Positions 7,189-16,216 are shown, counted from the stretch's first letter. The stretch is DNA of 64,000 bases from Actinomycetota bacterium (GCA_009701885.1 WLJH01000003.1:1-64000); one strand, 5' to 3'. Numbers and translations: made by a program. Notes: generated from the letters alone by a model not told the origin.

Positions 7189-8697
7189 TCACATGCTCAC
7201 GTCGAGCCGCGCGGCGGTGCCGCGGGACGACGTGAGCGGGTCGGCCGGGCGGGGGGTCCCCGCGCCCTGGCTGCCGTCCCTGGCGGTGGTGTCGACCTGC
7301 GTCCGTGCGGGTCGCCCTGCGTCCCGGTCGCCGGCCTGGGGCCGGTCGCCGGGGGTCTGGTGGTCCGACGCCTGGCCGGCGTCGGTCTGCGTCGACGGCG
7401 CGCCGCCGTCGTACGTCGTGCCCTGGTCGGGGCGGGCCTGGTGCAGCACCGCGACCTGGGTCTCGCCGGCGGGTCGGCCGGCGGCGGCACCGAGCGCGCG
7501 CTGGAGCTCGGGCAGGCCGTCGCTCAGCGCCACGCGGGCGTCCTCGCTGCCGGTCGCCATCCGGACCCGGACGCCGCCCGGGTGGACGGTCAGGGTGATC
7601 CGGACGTCGCCGAGGTGCTCGGGGTCCAGGCGCAGCACCATGCGGTGCGTGCCGGGGCCGGCCTGCACGAGCCGGGTCAGCTCGGGCACGACCTGGGCGG
7701 CCGCGCTGCGGGTCACCTGGGTGGTCGGTGCGGCCTCCGTCGCGCGGTGGGGCGCCTGGGTGGCCTCCACGCTCGGAGTGGCCTGGCCGGCCTGGTCGGC
7801 CTGGCTGCCCTGGACCAGGGTCGGGCCGGGAGCCTCGGCGGTCCGCGGGGTGGTGCGCGCGGCGGTGTCGGTGCCCTGGCCCTGTCCCTCGGCGCCCTCG
7901 GTGCCTGCGGACGTCATCCGTCCTGCCTCGACGGTCGTCCCGTCCGGATGACGTCCCGGGGTGGGCTCGCCGGTGGGTCGCTGGCCCGTCGGGGTGAACG
8001 GTGGGTGGTCGACCGGCGCCGGGGCGGGTTCGGTCGACGGCTCACCGCTCGTGATCGGCGCCGTGAGGAGCGGTGCGTGGTCGACGGGAGTGAGTACGGG
8101 GTCGGTCGAGGGCTCACCGCTCGGGCTCGGCGCCGTGGGGAGCGGTGCGTGGTCGACCGGTGCGGGTGCCGGATCGGTCGAGGAGTCACCGCTCACCGTG
8201 GAGGTCGCGGGGGGCGTGGTGGTGAGCGGGGACAGCCCGAGGGCGGCGGCCAGGGCCGGCGCGGCGACCGGCAGGGGTACGGCGGTGGCGACCGCCCCGG
8301 CGAGCGCGGCGAGCGCGGCGGCGTCCGCGGCAGTGCTCGCGTCGGCACCCGGCTCGGTGCCCACGGCAGTGCCTGGCTCGGTGCCGGCGAGCCCCTCGTC
8401 GGCGGCTGCGGTGGCGGCTGCGGCTGCGGAGGCTCCGGTGGCGCCCGGCAGCAGGTCGTCCGCTGTGCCGGGGGCGGCGGCCGCGAGGCCGTCACCCGTC
8501 GCGGGGTCGACGGTGGCCCCGGGAGCGGTGTCGCCGGCGAGACCCGTCGTGGCGCCCAGCACCGCCTCCACGAGGGTCGCGAAGACGTCGGCGCTCGAGC
8601 CGGTGGAGCTCGAGCCAGTGGAGCCCGAGCCGGCGCCGGTCGAGCCGGCGGCGGGAGCGGTGGTCCCGATCGGGGTCGGGAGCGGTGCGATGCTCAT
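7189..8697 (-). CDS. fliK: Flagellar hook-length control protein FliK
   Basis: This is a 502-residue exported ruler/switch protein. The first 340 or so residues are Ala/Pro/Thr/Gly-rich and likely extended, as expected for the ruler. Within them residues 169-240 are three tandem 24-residue units (core STDPAPAPVDHAPL). The C-terminal domain (about residues 350-435) has the FliK pattern HRMVLRLDPEHLGDVRITLTVHPGGVRVRM. Right after the tandem units, residues 245-264 are encoded by a palindromic repeat also present at 50652-50710. The start overlaps the upstream hydrolase stop by 1 bp. Repeat number should set ruler length, so variation between strains would matter. Confidence 0.88.
   Translation of the reverse strand: MSIAPLPTPIGTTAPAAGSTGAGSGSTGSSSTGSSADVFATLVEAVLGATTGLAGDTAPGATVDPATGDGLAAAAPGTADDLLPGATGASAAAAATAAADEGLAGTEPGTAVGTEPGADASTAADAAALAALAGAVATAVPLPVAAPALAAALGLSPLTTTPPATSTVSGDSSTDPAPAPVDHAPLPTAPSPSGEPSTDPVLTPVDHAPLLTAPITSGEPSTEPAPAPVDHPPFTPTGQRPTGEPTPGRHPDGTTVEAGRMTSAGTEGAEGQGQGTDTAARTTPRTAEAPGPTLVQGSQADQAGQATPSVEATQAPHRATEAAPTTQVTRSAAAQVVPELTRLVQAGPGTHRMVLRLDPEHLGDVRITLTVHPGGVRVRMATGSEDARVALSDGLPELQRALGAAAGRPAGETQVAVLHQARPDQGTTYDGGAPSTQTDAGQASDHQTPGDRPQAGDRDAGRPARTQVDTTARDGSQGAGTPRPADPLTSSRGTAARLDVSM
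7907..7965. repeat. 59-bp palindromic repeat inside fliK
   Basis: The end arms are GCGGACGTCAT (7907-7917) and ATGACGTCC (7948-7956), forming an inverted repeat. The 59 bp align without gaps to 50652-50710 at 44 of 59 positions by my hand count, with the arms best conserved. In fliK it is translated in frame as part of the ruler region. Confidence 0.6.
7978..8193 (-). repeat. Three 72-bp tandem repeats in fliK
   Basis: Codons 169-240 of fliK form three 24-residue units beginning SGDSSTDP, SGEPSTDP and SGEPSTEP, each containing PVDH. They are in frame and Pro/Thr-rich. Confidence 0.85.
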
Positions 8698-9671
8698 CAG
8701 GCCCCCTGGACCAGGGCGAGGATCTTCGACACGTAGCCCTGGGTCTCGGCGTACGGCGGGATGCCGTCGTAGCGCAGGACCGCGCCGGGACCGGCGTTGT
8801 AGCCGGCCAGCGCGTGGTCGATCCGGCCGAAGCGGTCGAGCAGGTCGCGCATGAGTCGCGCGGCGCCGTCGACCGACTGCGTCGGGTCGAAGGGATCGGT
8901 CACGCCGAGGCCCTTGGCCGTCCCGGGCATCAGCTGCATGAGGCCCTGCGCGCCGGCGGGGCTGACGGCCGCGGGGTCGAAGTTGGACTCGGTGCGGGCC
9001 ATGGCGGCCAGGAGCACCGGGTCGACGCCGTACTGCCTGCCGGCGGCGTTGAAGAGGTCGGCGTACGGGACGCCGGCGACGCTCGAGGTCGAGGACGGCG
9101 CTGCGACGGGCGCGCTCGAGGTGACCGGCGAGTCGGGCAGCACGCGACGGATGTAGTCGGGAGTGCCCAGTCCTGCGTCCTCGATGCTGATGATCCGGAT
9201 GTCGAGCCCGGTGCGAGGGGCATCGAGGATCATCCCGTCCCCGAGGTACATCGCGATGTGGTCAGCGCCCACGTTGCGCGAGGAATTGTCCCACGCGACG
9301 AGGTCTCCGGGGCGGGCCTCGGCCAAGGAGCCCACCTCGACCCCGGCGCGGGCCTGGTCGGCGGAGACCCTGGGCAGGTCGACGCCGTACTTGCCGTAGA
9401 CGTACTGGAGTAGACCTGAGCAGTCCATGCCACCGTCCGCGGGTGAGCTGCCGCCCCAGACGTAGGGCATGCCGACGTACTTCTTCGCCTCCGCGATCAC
9501 CGCGTCGGCGGTGGTGGTCGAGCTCGTGGCGGGCGCGCCGGTGGGGGAGTACGCCGCGGTCGCACCCGTCATCATCTGTGCGAACTGCGCACCGTTCATC
9601 GACGTGGGCGCGAGTTGCTGGAGCTGCCCCTGGATCTGCGCGATCCGGGCCTCGACGGAGGCGATGCTCAT
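8697..9671 (-). CDS. Bifunctional peptidoglycan hydrolase: NlpC/P60 endopeptidase + lytic transglycosylase
   Basis: This 324-residue protein has two hydrolase domains. Residues 53-175 are NlpC/P60: YVGMPYVWGGSSPADGGMDCSGLLQYVYG with catalytic Cys84, and ADHIAMYLGDG with His138. Residues 203-322 are an SLT-type transglycosylase: ARTESNFDPAAVSPAGAQGLMQLMPG with catalytic Glu228, then AGYNAGPGAV. No signal peptide is visible; the first 50 residues resemble a rod or export-type N-terminus (MSIASVEARIAQIQGQLQQL). Lying between fliJ and fliK, it probably replaces FlgJ, opening the thick wall for the rod and being exported by the flagellar apparatus. The route is inference; the domains are clear. 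Confidence 0.9.
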   Translation of the reverse strand: MSIASVEARIAQIQGQLQQLAPTSMNGAQFAQMMTGATAAYSPTGAPATSSTTTADAVIAEAKKYVGMPYVWGGSSPADGGMDCSGLLQYVYGKYGVDLPRVSADQARAGVEVGSLAEARPGDLVAWDNSSRNVGADHIAMYLGDGMILDAPRTGLDIRIISIEDAGLGTPDYIRRVLPDSPVTSSAPVAAPSSTSSVAGVPYADLFNAAGRQYGVDPVLLAAMARTESNFDPAAVSPAGAQGLMQLMPGTAKGLGVTDPFDPTQSVDGAARLMRDLLDRFGRIDHALAGYNAGPGAVLRYDGIPPYAETQGYVSKILALVQGA

Positions 9672-10159
9672 GCGGCACCCCCGTGCGTGGCGTGGCCGTG
9701 TGCCTGCTGGGCCTGCGCGCGGCGCAGCCAGCCCTGCGAGGCGACCTCGTCGAGGTCGCGGTCCTCGGCACGGCGACGCTCGACGCGGCGCTCGGCGGCG
9801 CGGCGCTCCAGCAGGCCCTCGACGGCGCCCAGGCGGGAGCGGTCGGCCTGCCAGCGCGCGTCGGCGTCCATGGCGACGGTCTGCGCGACCGAGAGCCGTG
9901 CGCGCTCGGCGACCAGGCTCTCGCGCACCGCGGTCAGCGACTCGCGCAGCGCGACGAAGGTCGCCATGTCGCGCAGGTCCCCGGCCACGAACGACCCGTG
10001 CTCACGCAGGGCGGTCTCGAGCTCGGCGACGCGCGCCTCGCGGGCGCGCAGGTCCTGCAGCGCCTCGACCAGGCCGAGCCGGCTGTCGTGCTCGCGGACC
10101 TCGCGGACCCGGGCGACGGCGGCCAGCCCGCGGTCGGCGGGGTGGGTACGCCGGCTCAT
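9668..10159 (-). CDS. fliJ: Flagellar export chaperone/ATPase stalk protein FliJ
   Basis: This is a 163-residue, strongly charged, helical protein rich in Arg, Glu and Ala with heptad-like spacing (LAAVARVREVREHDSRLGLVEALQDLRAREARVAELETALREHG...), as expected for the antiparallel coiled coil of FliJ that inserts into the FliI hexamer. The ATG at 10159 overlaps the fliI stop by 4 bp; a frame open to 10219 adds an unlikely Arg/Pro start. FliJ proteins share little sequence, so the assignment relies on composition, size and position right after fliI. Confidence 0.85.
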   Translation of the reverse strand: MSRRTHPADRGLAAVARVREVREHDSRLGLVEALQDLRAREARVAELETALREHGSFVAGDLRDMATFVALRESLTAVRESLVAERARLSVAQTVAMDADARWQADRSRLGAVEGLLERRAAERRVERRRAEDRDLDEVASQGWLRRAQAQQAHGHATHGGAA

Positions 10160-11553
10160 CGGCCCGCCCCCGGGAGGGCTGCGGGGCCGTCGGCGACCAG
10201 CGCGTGCAGGTCGGCCCACGTGTCGGCGACGGGGGTCTGGTCGTCCATCGACTGGCGCAGGAAGGCGTCGATGCGCGGCATCCGCGCGATGGCGCGGTCG
10301 GCCTCGGGGTCGGTGCCCGAGACGTAGGCGCCGATCTCGACGAGCTCCTTGACGTCGCGGTGCGCGGCCAGCATCCGCCGCAGCGCGACCGCGTCGGCGC
10401 GCTGCTCGGGGGTGGTCACGGCACCGGTGACGCGCGAGATGGACTCCAGGACGTCGATCGAGGGGAAGTGGCCGGCGGTGGCGAGGCGGCGGGTCAGCAC
10501 GACGTGGCCGTCCAGGATCGAGCGGGCGGTGTCACCGATCGGGTCCTGGAGGTCGTCGCCCTCCACCAGCACGGTGTAGAGCCCGGTGATCGAACCGGTC
10601 GCGGAGGTGCCGGCGCGCTCGAGCAGGCGCGGCATCAGGTTGAAGACGCTGGGCGGGTAGCCGCGGGTCGTGGGCGGCTCGCCGGCCGACAGGCCGATCT
10701 CGCGCTGGGCCATCGCGACGCGGGTCAGGCTGTCCATCATCAGCACCACGTCGCGACCGGCGTCGCGGAAGGACTCCGCGATCCGGGTGGCGACGAAGGC
10801 CGAGCGGACCCGCTCCACGGGCGGGGCGTCGGAGGTGGCGACCACGACGACCGAGCGGGCCAGGCCCTCGGGGCCGAGGTCGTTCTCGATGAACTCGCGG
10901 ACCTCGCGACCACGCTCGCCGACCAGGGCGATCACCGAGACCTCGGCGTCGGTGCCGCGGGCGATCATCGACAGCAGGCTGGACTTGCCGACGCCCGAGC
11001 CGGCCATGATGCCGATGCGCTGGCCGCGGCCGCAGGGGACCAAGGAGTCCAGGGCGCGCACGCCCAGGCCGAGCTGGCGGCTGATCGTCGGGCGGGACAG
11101 GGCGTCCGGGGCGTTGCCGTCGACGTCGACCAGCGACATGCCGGCCAGTGAACCGAGGTGCGGACCACCGTCGATCGGGCGACCGAGGCCGTCGAGCACG
11201 CGGCCACGCAGGGCCTCGCCGACGCGGATCTTCAGCGGGCCACCGGTGTGACGGACGTAGGCCCCGACCTGGATGCCGGTCAGCCTGCCCAGCGGCAGGC
11301 AGACCAGTCCCTCGGTGCTGGAGGCGACGACCTCGACCAGGACCGGCGGGGTCGCCTGGACCTCCAGCAGGTCGCCGACGGCGGCGCGCAGGCCGGTGAC
11401 CTGCAGGTGCAGACCGACCATCTCCGAGATCCGGCCCAGGCCGAGCGGACGGATGGCGGCCAGGGCGCGCGAGCGGTTCGCGGCGAGCGCTGCCTGGGCG
11501 CGGGAGGCACCGGCACCGGCACCAGGCAGGCCGGACAGAGGCACGGCGCTCAC
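10156..11553 (-). CDS. fliI: Flagellum-specific export ATPase FliI
   Basis: This is a 465-residue F1-like ATPase that energises flagellar protein export. Walker A is GSGVGKSS at residues 185-192, preceded by the export-ATPase block LVPCGRGQRIGIMAGSG. Next come ALVGERGREVREFIENDL and Walker B VVLMMDSLTRVAMAQREIGLSAGEPP, then the VLVEGDDLQDPIGDTARSILDGHVVLTR region typical of FliI/SctN. It lies within the coupled fliH-fliI-fliJ set; FliH is its regulator and FliJ its central stalk. Confidence 0.97.
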   Translation of the reverse strand: MSAVPLSGLPGAGAGASRAQAALAANRSRALAAIRPLGLGRISEMVGLHLQVTGLRAAVGDLLEVQATPPVLVEVVASSTEGLVCLPLGRLTGIQVGAYVRHTGGPLKIRVGEALRGRVLDGLGRPIDGGPHLGSLAGMSLVDVDGNAPDALSRPTISRQLGLGVRALDSLVPCGRGQRIGIMAGSGVGKSSLLSMIARGTDAEVSVIALVGERGREVREFIENDLGPEGLARSVVVVATSDAPPVERVRSAFVATRIAESFRDAGRDVVLMMDSLTRVAMAQREIGLSAGEPPTTRGYPPSVFNLMPRLLERAGTSATGSITGLYTVLVEGDDLQDPIGDTARSILDGHVVLTRRLATAGHFPSIDVLESISRVTGAVTTPEQRADAVALRRMLAAHRDVKELVEIGAYVSGTDPEADRAIARMPRIDAFLRQSMDDQTPVADTWADLHALVADGPAALPGAGR

Positions 11554-12266
11554 GACAGCACCTCGCGGACCCGGTCGAGGGCGCTACGGATCCGCAGGTC
11601 GACGGCCTCGACGGTGGACTCGACCAGCGCGTCGTGCCGGTCGAGCGTGGGGTCGGCCACCACGGTGACGCCCTGCTCGCGCAGGGTGGCGGTGGCGGGC
11701 TCGCCCGCCACCGACGGCGCGAGCCGCACCGTCACGGGCAGGCCCTGCGGCAGGACGGCCAGGGCCCGTCGTACGACGTCGCCGACCGGGTCGGCGGCCG
11801 TGGTCAGCTCGTGGCCGACCAGGGTCTCGGTGAGCTCGAGGGCCAGCGCGAGCGCGTGCTCCTCGACCTCGGCGGTCGTGGCCGCGACCTGCTGCTGCAG
11901 GACGGCGGCGGCCCGTGCCAGGCCCTCGACCGCGGCCCGGTGCTCAGCGTCGCGACGGGCCTCGGCCTCGCGGTGGGCCTGCTCCAGCTCCGCCCGCTGG
12001 GCGGCGGCCTCGGTGGCAGCCTCGCGGCGGCCCTCGGCCCAGCCGGTGGCGTAGCCCTGGGCGCGCGCGGCGGCCCGGGTGGTCTCGGCGAGCCCCGAGA
12101 GGACCTCCTCGGTGACCGGGTCGCCCAGCCCGCGCTCCCCGCCGAAGCGGGTCCAGGTACCGGTGCGCAGCTCGGGAGTGCTCAGCAGCCCGACGGCCGC
12201 CGCCTGCTCCCCGCGGAGCACGCGCCCGTCGAGGTCGGCCAGCACGCTCTCAGTCGACGAACTCAA
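11550..12266 (-). CDS. fliH: Flagellar assembly protein FliH
   Basis: This is a 238-residue regulator of FliI. Its middle (about residues 60-125) is a long Ala/Glu/Arg helix with the repeated small-residue pattern AQGYATGWAEGRREAATEAAAQRAELEQAHREAEARRDAEHR, which recalls the FliH GxxxG/AxxxA region. The C-terminal half (ELTETLVGHELTTAADPVGDVVRRALAVLP, VTVRLAP, VVADPTLDRHDALVES) matches the FliI-binding domain. The start lies 17 bp inside the end of fliG and the stop overlaps fliI by 4 bp. Confidence 0.9.
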   Translation of the reverse strand: MSSSTESVLADLDGRVLRGEQAAAVGLLSTPELRTGTWTRFGGERGLGDPVTEEVLSGLAETTRAAARAQGYATGWAEGRREAATEAAAQRAELEQAHREAEARRDAEHRAAVEGLARAAAVLQQQVAATTAEVEEHALALALELTETLVGHELTTAADPVGDVVRRALAVLPQGLPVTVRLAPSVAGEPATATLREQGVTVVADPTLDRHDALVESTVEAVDLRIRSALDRVREVLS

Positions 12267-13278
12267 CGTCGCCCCCCGCCCGCCGGATCATGATCTCGCC
12301 GCGCTCCTCGAGCTGGCGGATCGTGCGGATGATGGCCTGCTGCGCCTCCTCGACCTGGGAGAGGCGGACCGGCCCGAGCAGGTCGATCTCCTCCACGAGT
12401 CCCTCGGCGGCACGGCTGGAGAGGTTGCGCGTGATCTTCTCGCGCACGGCCTGCGAGACGCCCTTGAGCGCCAGGGCCAGCGAGGAGACCTCGACCTGGC
12501 GCAGCACCTGCTGCACCGAGCGGTCGTCGAGGCTGGTGATGTCCTCGAACATGAACATCCGGCTCTTGACCTCCTCGGCCAGCGCCGGGTCGAGCGCCTC
12601 GAGGCCCTCGACGATCGAGCGCTCGGTCGAGCGGTCGGAGCAGTTGATGATGTTGACCATCTGGTCCAGGCCGCCGACGCGCGACATGTCCTGCGGCTGG
12701 AGCATCGAGGAGAGCTTGCGCTCCAGGGTGCTCTCGACGGCCTTGACGATGTCGGGGGACGTGCGGTCCATGACCGCGATCCGGTGGGCGACCTGCGCCT
12801 GCTGCTCCGCCGGCAGGCCGGAGAGCAGCAGCGAGGCCTTGTCCGGGGTCATGTGCGCCAGGACCAGCGCGATCACCTGGGGGTGCTCCTCGACGATGAA
12901 GGAGCGCAGCTGGGCGGGGTCGGCCTGGTGCAGGAACTGGAAGGGCATCTGCACCGCGGCGGCGTGCAGGCGCTCGATGATCTGGGCGGCGCGCTCGGGG
13001 CCGAGGGACTGCTCCAGCAGGGCCTGGGCGAAGCCGAGGCCGCCGCGGGCCATGTGCTCGCGGGCCATGAGCATGTCGCGGAACTCCAGGGCCACCGCCT
13101 CGGACTCCGCGACGCTGACCGAGTCCAGCATCGCGATCTCGGCGGTGATCGCCTCGACCTCGTGCTCGTCGAGGCCGCTCAGGACCTTGGCGGCCTGGTT
13201 CTTGCCGAGCTGCACCAGCAGGATCGCGGCCTTGCGGGCACCGAGGGTCTGGATCGGGCTCTTGGTCAGGGTGCTCAT
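12250..13278 (-). CDS. fliG: Flagellar motor switch protein FliG
   Basis: This 342-residue rotor protein has all three FliG domains. The N-terminal part binds FliF (RKAAILLVQLGKNQAAKVLSGLDEHEVEAI). The middle carries the EHPQ motif (IVEEHPQVIALVLAHM) used to contact FliM. The C-terminal torque domain follows (MFMFEDITSLDDRSVQQVLRQVEVSSLALALKG, KITRNLSSRAAEGLVEEIDLLGPVRLSQVEEAQQAIIRTIRQLEERGEIMI) with the charged residues that face MotA. The length is normal for the family. The ATG at 13278 shares a base with the fliF stop. Confidence 0.97.
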   Translation of the reverse strand: MSTLTKSPIQTLGARKAAILLVQLGKNQAAKVLSGLDEHEVEAITAEIAMLDSVSVAESEAVALEFRDMLMAREHMARGGLGFAQALLEQSLGPERAAQIIERLHAAAVQMPFQFLHQADPAQLRSFIVEEHPQVIALVLAHMTPDKASLLLSGLPAEQQAQVAHRIAVMDRTSPDIVKAVESTLERKLSSMLQPQDMSRVGGLDQMVNIINCSDRSTERSIVEGLEALDPALAEEVKSRMFMFEDITSLDDRSVQQVLRQVEVSSLALALKGVSQAVREKITRNLSSRAAEGLVEEIDLLGPVRLSQVEEAQQAIIRTIRQLEERGEIMIRRAGGDVEFVD

Positions 13279-14846
13279 CAGCGCTCCACCAGCCAGCCGC
13301 GGAGCAGGGCGGCCACGTCGTCGGGCTGGCGCTCGATCAGGGCGCTGAGCTCCTCACGCACGTTGGACTCCTCGATGTGCTCGGCCTCGGCCAGCGCCAG
13401 GGTGGCGGCGGCCGGCGCCTCGATGGCCTGGCGCTCCTGGCGCAGCTGCTCGACGACGTACGTCGTGGCCTGCTCGCGCTTCTTGTTGCGGCGGCGGGCC
13501 GAGAGCATGGCCAGCAGCAGGACCAGCAGGACCGCGCCGACCAGCGCGCCCTTCTCGATCAGGTCGGCCCGGGCGGCGGCCGCCTCGGCGGCCGCGGCGG
13601 CCTCGAGCTCGGCGGCCACGGACTCCTCGCCGCTGCGGTCGAACGGCATGGTGACCACGCGGATGCTGTCGCCGCGGCGGCCGTCGATGCCGATCGCGTC
13701 GGCGATGAGGGTCCGCACGTCGGTGGCCGAGACCCCCTGCGTGGTGTTGGTGTCCAGGACGACGCCGACGTTGACCTTCTCCACCGAGCCCGGGGCGGTC
13801 TCGCGGGTCTCCACGACGGTGTCGACGCCGTTGGTGCGCGAGCTGGAGGAGTTGTTGTAGGCGCTGTCGCCGGCGGCGCCGGCACCCGTGTCGGTGCCCT
13901 GGTCGACGCCGACGACCCCGCCGACGCCCTCGGCGGCACCGGCGCCGGAGTAGGTCTCGCTGGACAGCGACTCCTGCAGCGCGGGGATCTCCTCGTCGGC
14001 GCGGTAGTCGGTGGTCTCGGTGACGGCCTTGTCGAAGTCGAGCTCGACCGTGGCCTGCACCGTGGAGTTGCCCGGACCCACGACCCGGTCGAGCATCGCC
14101 TGGAGCCGGGCCCGGAGCTGGTCCTGGTAGGCCTCGGTCTGCTGGGTGCGCTCGGTCGCCACGGCCGAGGTGCTGCCGCCGGGGGAGGAGAGCACCTGGC
14201 CGCTGGAGTCGGCGACGGTGACGTTGTCGGGGTCCAGGCCGTCGATGCTGGAGGCGACGAGGTGGACGACCGCCTGGACCTGCTCGGGCGCGAGGGTGCT
14301 GCCCGGGTTGGTCTGCACGAGGACCGAGGCGGTGGCCGGCTGCTGCTCGTCGGTGAAGACGTCCTTCTGCGGGATCGCGAGGTGGACGACCGCGCCGTTG
14401 ACGCCGTCGATCGCCTTGATGGTCGAGGCGAGCTCGCCCTCCATCGCCCGCTTGAAGTCGGTCTGCTCCTTGAACTCCGAGGTGGAGATGCCCTGGTCGT
14501 CGAGGATGGAGTAGCCGCCCTCGCTGGCCGTCGGCAGGCCCTCGCCCGAGAGCGTGATCCGGGTGCTGTACACGGCGTCGCGCGGGACCATGATCGTGCC
14601 CCCGCCGTCGGCCAACTCGTAGCCGATGCCCTGCGCCTCCAGCTCCTCGACGACCGCCGAGGCGTCGGCGGGCGCGAGGTTGGAGAAGAGCGGGGCGTAG
14701 GTCGGGGCCGAGGCCCAGCGGAAGACCATGAAGCCACCCAGCAGCAGCGCGGCGGTGCCGATGATCGCGACGACCTTCTGGCCGGCTGTGAACTGCTGGA
14801 ACGTGGAACGGTGGCGGTTCATCGACCGCGTGAGGACGTCGCGCAT
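13278..14846 (-). CDS. fliF: Flagellar MS-ring protein FliF
   Basis: This is a 522-residue membrane-ring protein. The N-terminal helix is at about residues 24-46 (VVAIIGTAALLLGGFMVFRW), followed by ring-building motifs (YAPLFSNLAPADASAVVEELEAQGIGYEL, EGELASTIKAIDGVNGAVVHLAIPQKDVF, VQAVVHLVASSIDGLDPDNVTVADSSGQVL). The second helix is at about residues 430-450 (ALVGAVLLVLLLAMLSARRR). The C-terminus ends DVAALLRGWLVER, the FliG-binding tail. A Gly/Ala/Ser-rich insertion of about 60 residues lies in the periplasm-equivalent region. It is co-translated with fliE and fliG, with 1-bp overlaps. Confidence 0.97.
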   Translation of the reverse strand: MRDVLTRSMNRHRSTFQQFTAGQKVVAIIGTAALLLGGFMVFRWASAPTYAPLFSNLAPADASAVVEELEAQGIGYELADGGGTIMVPRDAVYSTRITLSGEGLPTASEGGYSILDDQGISTSEFKEQTDFKRAMEGELASTIKAIDGVNGAVVHLAIPQKDVFTDEQQPATASVLVQTNPGSTLAPEQVQAVVHLVASSIDGLDPDNVTVADSSGQVLSSPGGSTSAVATERTQQTEAYQDQLRARLQAMLDRVVGPGNSTVQATVELDFDKAVTETTDYRADEEIPALQESLSSETYSGAGAAEGVGGVVGVDQGTDTGAGAAGDSAYNNSSSSRTNGVDTVVETRETAPGSVEKVNVGVVLDTNTTQGVSATDVRTLIADAIGIDGRRGDSIRVVTMPFDRSGEESVAAELEAAAAAEAAAARADLIEKGALVGAVLLVLLLAMLSARRRNKKREQATTYVVEQLRQERQAIEAPAAATLALAEAEHIEESNVREELSALIERQPDDVAALLRGWLVER

Positions 14847-15205
14847 CAGACCTGCATCCGCATGATCTCGGTGAACGCCTCGACCGCCTTGTTGCGGATC
14901 GCGACGGTGACCTGGGTGGTGACCGCGGCCTGGGTGGCGGCGATCGTGTAGTCGTGGAGGTTCTGCAGGTCACCGGTGGCGGCCTGCACGGAGAGCTGGT
15001 CGGCGGTCTTCTGGACGCCGTCGAGGCGGTCCAGGCCGTCGAGCACGAGCTCGCCGAAGTCGGGTCCGGAGGAGCGCCCGGCACTCCCGGTGCCGCCGAC
15101 CCCGCCGATGCCGCCGATCTCGGGCGCCGACGGGGGCGCGCTGGGGACGGTCGGCGGGACGTACGGCGTGAAGCCGCTCATGCCCTCGATGCCGCTGACG
15201 CTCAT
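14846..15205 (-). CDS. fliE: Flagellar hook-basal body protein FliE
   Basis: This 119-residue protein joins the MS ring to the rod. The C-terminal half is diagnostic: [71 protein letters not shown]. The first 48 residues are Pro/Gly/Ser-rich. It overlaps flgC by 4 bp and fliF by 1 bp, in the standard flgB-flgC-fliE-fliF order. Confidence 0.95.
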   Translation of the reverse strand: MSVSGIEGMSGFTPYVPPTVPSAPPSAPEIGGIGGVGGTGSAGRSSGPDFGELVLDGLDRLDGVQKTADQLSVQAATGDLQNLHDYTIAATQAAVTTQVTVAIRNKAVEAFTEIMRMQV

Positions 15206-15594
15206 CGGCCGATCCCGACCGCGGTGGAGTAGGTGTCCTGCGCGAACTTGGTCACCTGGGCGGAAGCCTGGAAGCCGCGCTGGGCCATGATCAGCTCCGA
15301 CATCTGGTCCGACATGTCCATGTCGGGCAGGCGCACGTAGCCCTCCTCGTCGGCCAACGGGTGGTCCGGCTGGTAGGTCAGGCGGCCCTCGGCGTCGCTC
15401 AGCGCGATCTCGCGCACCCGCACCCCACCGTCGTCGCGGGACTCCGCGACCACGAGCTGAGCCTGGAAGGCGTCCTGGTCGGTGCCCCGCACGGTGCCGA
15501 CGTTGGCGATGTTGTGCGCCAGCGCGTCCAGCCAGGTCTGGTGCATGCCCAGGCCGGAGCCGGCGATGCGCAGGGAGTCGAAGGCGCCCATCAC
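15202..15594 (-). CDS. flgC: Flagellar rod protein FlgC
   Basis: This is a 130-residue proximal rod protein. The N-terminal block [31 protein letters not shown] and the C-terminal [38 protein letters not shown] are the paired axial-protein helices; [12 protein letters not shown] corresponds to the FlgC VxxPNVD-type motif. The length is normal. It overlaps flgB and fliE by 4 bp each. Confidence 0.95.
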   Translation of the reverse strand: MMGAFDSLRIAGSGLGMHQTWLDALAHNIANVGTVRGTDQDAFQAQLVVAESRDDGGVRVREIALSDAEGRLTYQPDHPLADEEGYVRLPDMDMSDQMSELIMAQRGFQASAQVTKFAQDTYSTAVGIGR

Positions 15595-15989
15595 ACGGCC
15601 CCGGCGACGGTCTTGACCAGGGCGAACCGGTCGGTCACCGCCCGGGCGACCATCTGGTACATGAACTGCGACTGCATCGCGGCGAGGGTCTCCTTGCGGA
15701 GGTCGACGTTGTTGCCGTTCTCACCGACCGGGGTGTTGGCGTCCAGCTCCATCGGCGCGGCGCCGCCGAGGCGGCGTGCCATGGCGCCCTCCGCGCCGGG
15801 GGCCCCACCGGGGCCGCCGATGGCGGAACGGAGCACGGACTCGAAGTCGACAGCCGTCGCGCGGAAGCCGGGGGTGTCGATGTTGGCCAGGTTGTCGGCG
15901 ATGGTGTTCTGACGCTGCGACAGCCCGTCCAGGGCGAAGCCCAGGATGGCCGACACGGAGTCGGAGACCGCGTACGACGGGACGGACAC
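15591..15989 (-). CDS. flgB: Flagellar rod protein FlgB
   Basis: This 132-residue protein is the first gene of the basal-body operon. The motif [35 protein letters not shown] is typical of FlgB, and the C-terminus ([33 protein letters not shown]) gives the second axial helix. It starts at GTG 15989 with GAGGAG 6 nt upstream. A sigma-28-type promoter lies about 80 bp upstream, giving a leader of roughly 70 nt. Confidence 0.95.
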   Translation of the reverse strand: MSVPSYAVSDSVSAILGFALDGLSQRQNTIADNLANIDTPGFRATAVDFESVLRSAIGGPGGAPGAEGAMARRLGGAAPMELDANTPVGENGNNVDLRKETLAAMQSQFMYQMVARAVTDRFALVKTVAGAV

Positions 15990-16067
15990 GACTACTCCTC
16001 ACGCTGGTGCGAGGTGGCTGCCGGTCCGTCGGCGGAAGGGGTGAGCGTTCCGTGCTCGAGGTGGCTG

Positions 16068-16093
16068 ATCGGCTCGTCCGCCGAGCACCTGAG
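16068..16093 (-). promoter_or_regulatory. Sigma-28-type promoter of the flgB operon
   Basis: Reading minus: CTCAG (16093-16089), 15 nt, GCCGAT (16073-16068). A palindrome GGACCA-C-TGGTCC (16112-16124) sits about 25 bp upstream of the -35. The rest of 15990-16300 contains the terminator at 16217-16246 and no gene that I can support. Confidence 0.78.
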
Positions 16094-16216
16094 CGGAACT
16101 CCGAGATGTGTGGACCACTGGTCCCGATACCCCCCGGGTGGACTACGTCGCCACACCGGACGGACGAGCTCCGCCTCGTGCGGGCGACGGCGTGCGTCGC
16201 GGGGCCGGACGTGCGG

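Noticed and set aside
7978..8193. CRISPR-like array in 7978-8193
   Set aside because: The repeats are contiguous 72-bp in-frame coding units without spacers, and no cas genes are present.
8301..8500. Pro/Arg-rich open frame on minus within fliK (8193-8495)
   Set aside because: It is a shifted frame of the Ala/Thr/Gly-rich FliK ruler; no ribosome site or motif.
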